Under the pieces are notes generated by a model that saw only the letters and a list, made by a program, of their open reading frames with translations, did not search any database and was not told the DNA's origin. A program made the position numbers and the translations under genes. Positions 5,960-5,981 of a stretch of DNA of 5,981 nt are shown in pieces; position 1 is the stretch's first letter; each line of letters starts with the position of its first letter. This DNA is from Bacteroidales bacterium (GTDB lineage: Bacteria > Bacteroidota > Bacteroidia > Bacteroidales > UBA932), in NCBI GenBank assembly GCA_004552965.1, contig SFMU01000076.1:1-5981 (forward strand), in the 5' to 3' direction.

Positions 5960-5962
5960 ATA
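5955..5962 (-). promoter_or_regulatory. Bacteroidota-type -7 promoter element (TATGTTTG)
   Basis: Reads TATGTTTG on the minus strand, an exact match to the Bacteroidetes sigma-ABfr -7 consensus TAnnTTTG. The expected -33 TTG would fall at or beyond the right edge, so only half the promoter can be checked. Transcription would start around 5947-5950 and give a leader of about 280 nt before the 63-residue gene, carrying both hairpins and the repeat. An ATG inside the box (5961) would then not be in the RNA. Confidence 0.55.
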
Positions 5963-5981
5963 GCGAACTTTTTGATAATTC

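Noticed and set aside
5800..5961. 53-codon ORF beginning inside the -7 box as an independent gene
   Set aside because: If TATGTTTG is the promoter, its ATG lies upstream of the transcription start; it is kept only as part of the repeat pattern.

Overview
The window looks like a chromosomal segment of a Bacteroidota (most likely Bacteroidales) bacterium. The evidence is a GH78 rhamnosidase of the kind found in polysaccharide utilisation loci, short lipoprotein signals ending in Cys, AT-rich start regions without clear Shine-Dalgarno sequences, an exact TAnnTTTG -7 box (TATGTTTG, minus strand, 5955-5962), and small-protein and repair-protein families typical of that group. I cannot name the genus. 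The rhamnosidase gene looks more AT-rich than the minus-strand genes.

Layout: positions 2-1492 (plus strand) hold the C-terminal part of a GH78 alpha-L-rhamnosidase, cut by the left edge. Everything else is encoded on the minus strand and reads leftwards. In transcription order from the right edge there is a promoter and structured leader (about 5870-5962), a 59-bp tandem repeat (5680-5884), a possible 40-residue CxxC mini-protein (5667-5789), a 63-residue Cys/His protein (5474-5665), an MBL-fold lipoprotein (4722-5471), an AlkD-like DNA glycosylase fused to a GNAT acetyltransferase (3491-4705), a tail-anchored Ig-like protein (2908-3369), a membrane-anchored J-domain protein (2460-2873), a cytoplasmic FKBP (2007-2444), and a rhodanese-like lipoprotein (1512-1892) that converges on the rhamnosidase with 19 bp between stop codons.

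The minus-strand genes fall into tight groups. The 63-residue protein, MBL lipoprotein and AlkD-GNAT fusion have gaps of 2 and 16 nt. The Ig-like, J-domain and FKBP genes have gaps of 34 (or 13) and 15 nt and resemble a small membrane-linked protein-folding set. Gaps of 121 and 114 nt separate these groups from each other and from the rhodanese gene; whether all seven form one transcript cannot be decided from sequence.

The most unusual parts are the right-end leader, where a repeat of non-triplet length encodes the same CxxC peptide in successive frames behind two hairpins and a good promoter, and the single-ORF fusion of a DNA-alkylation-repair HEAT domain to an acetyltransferase.
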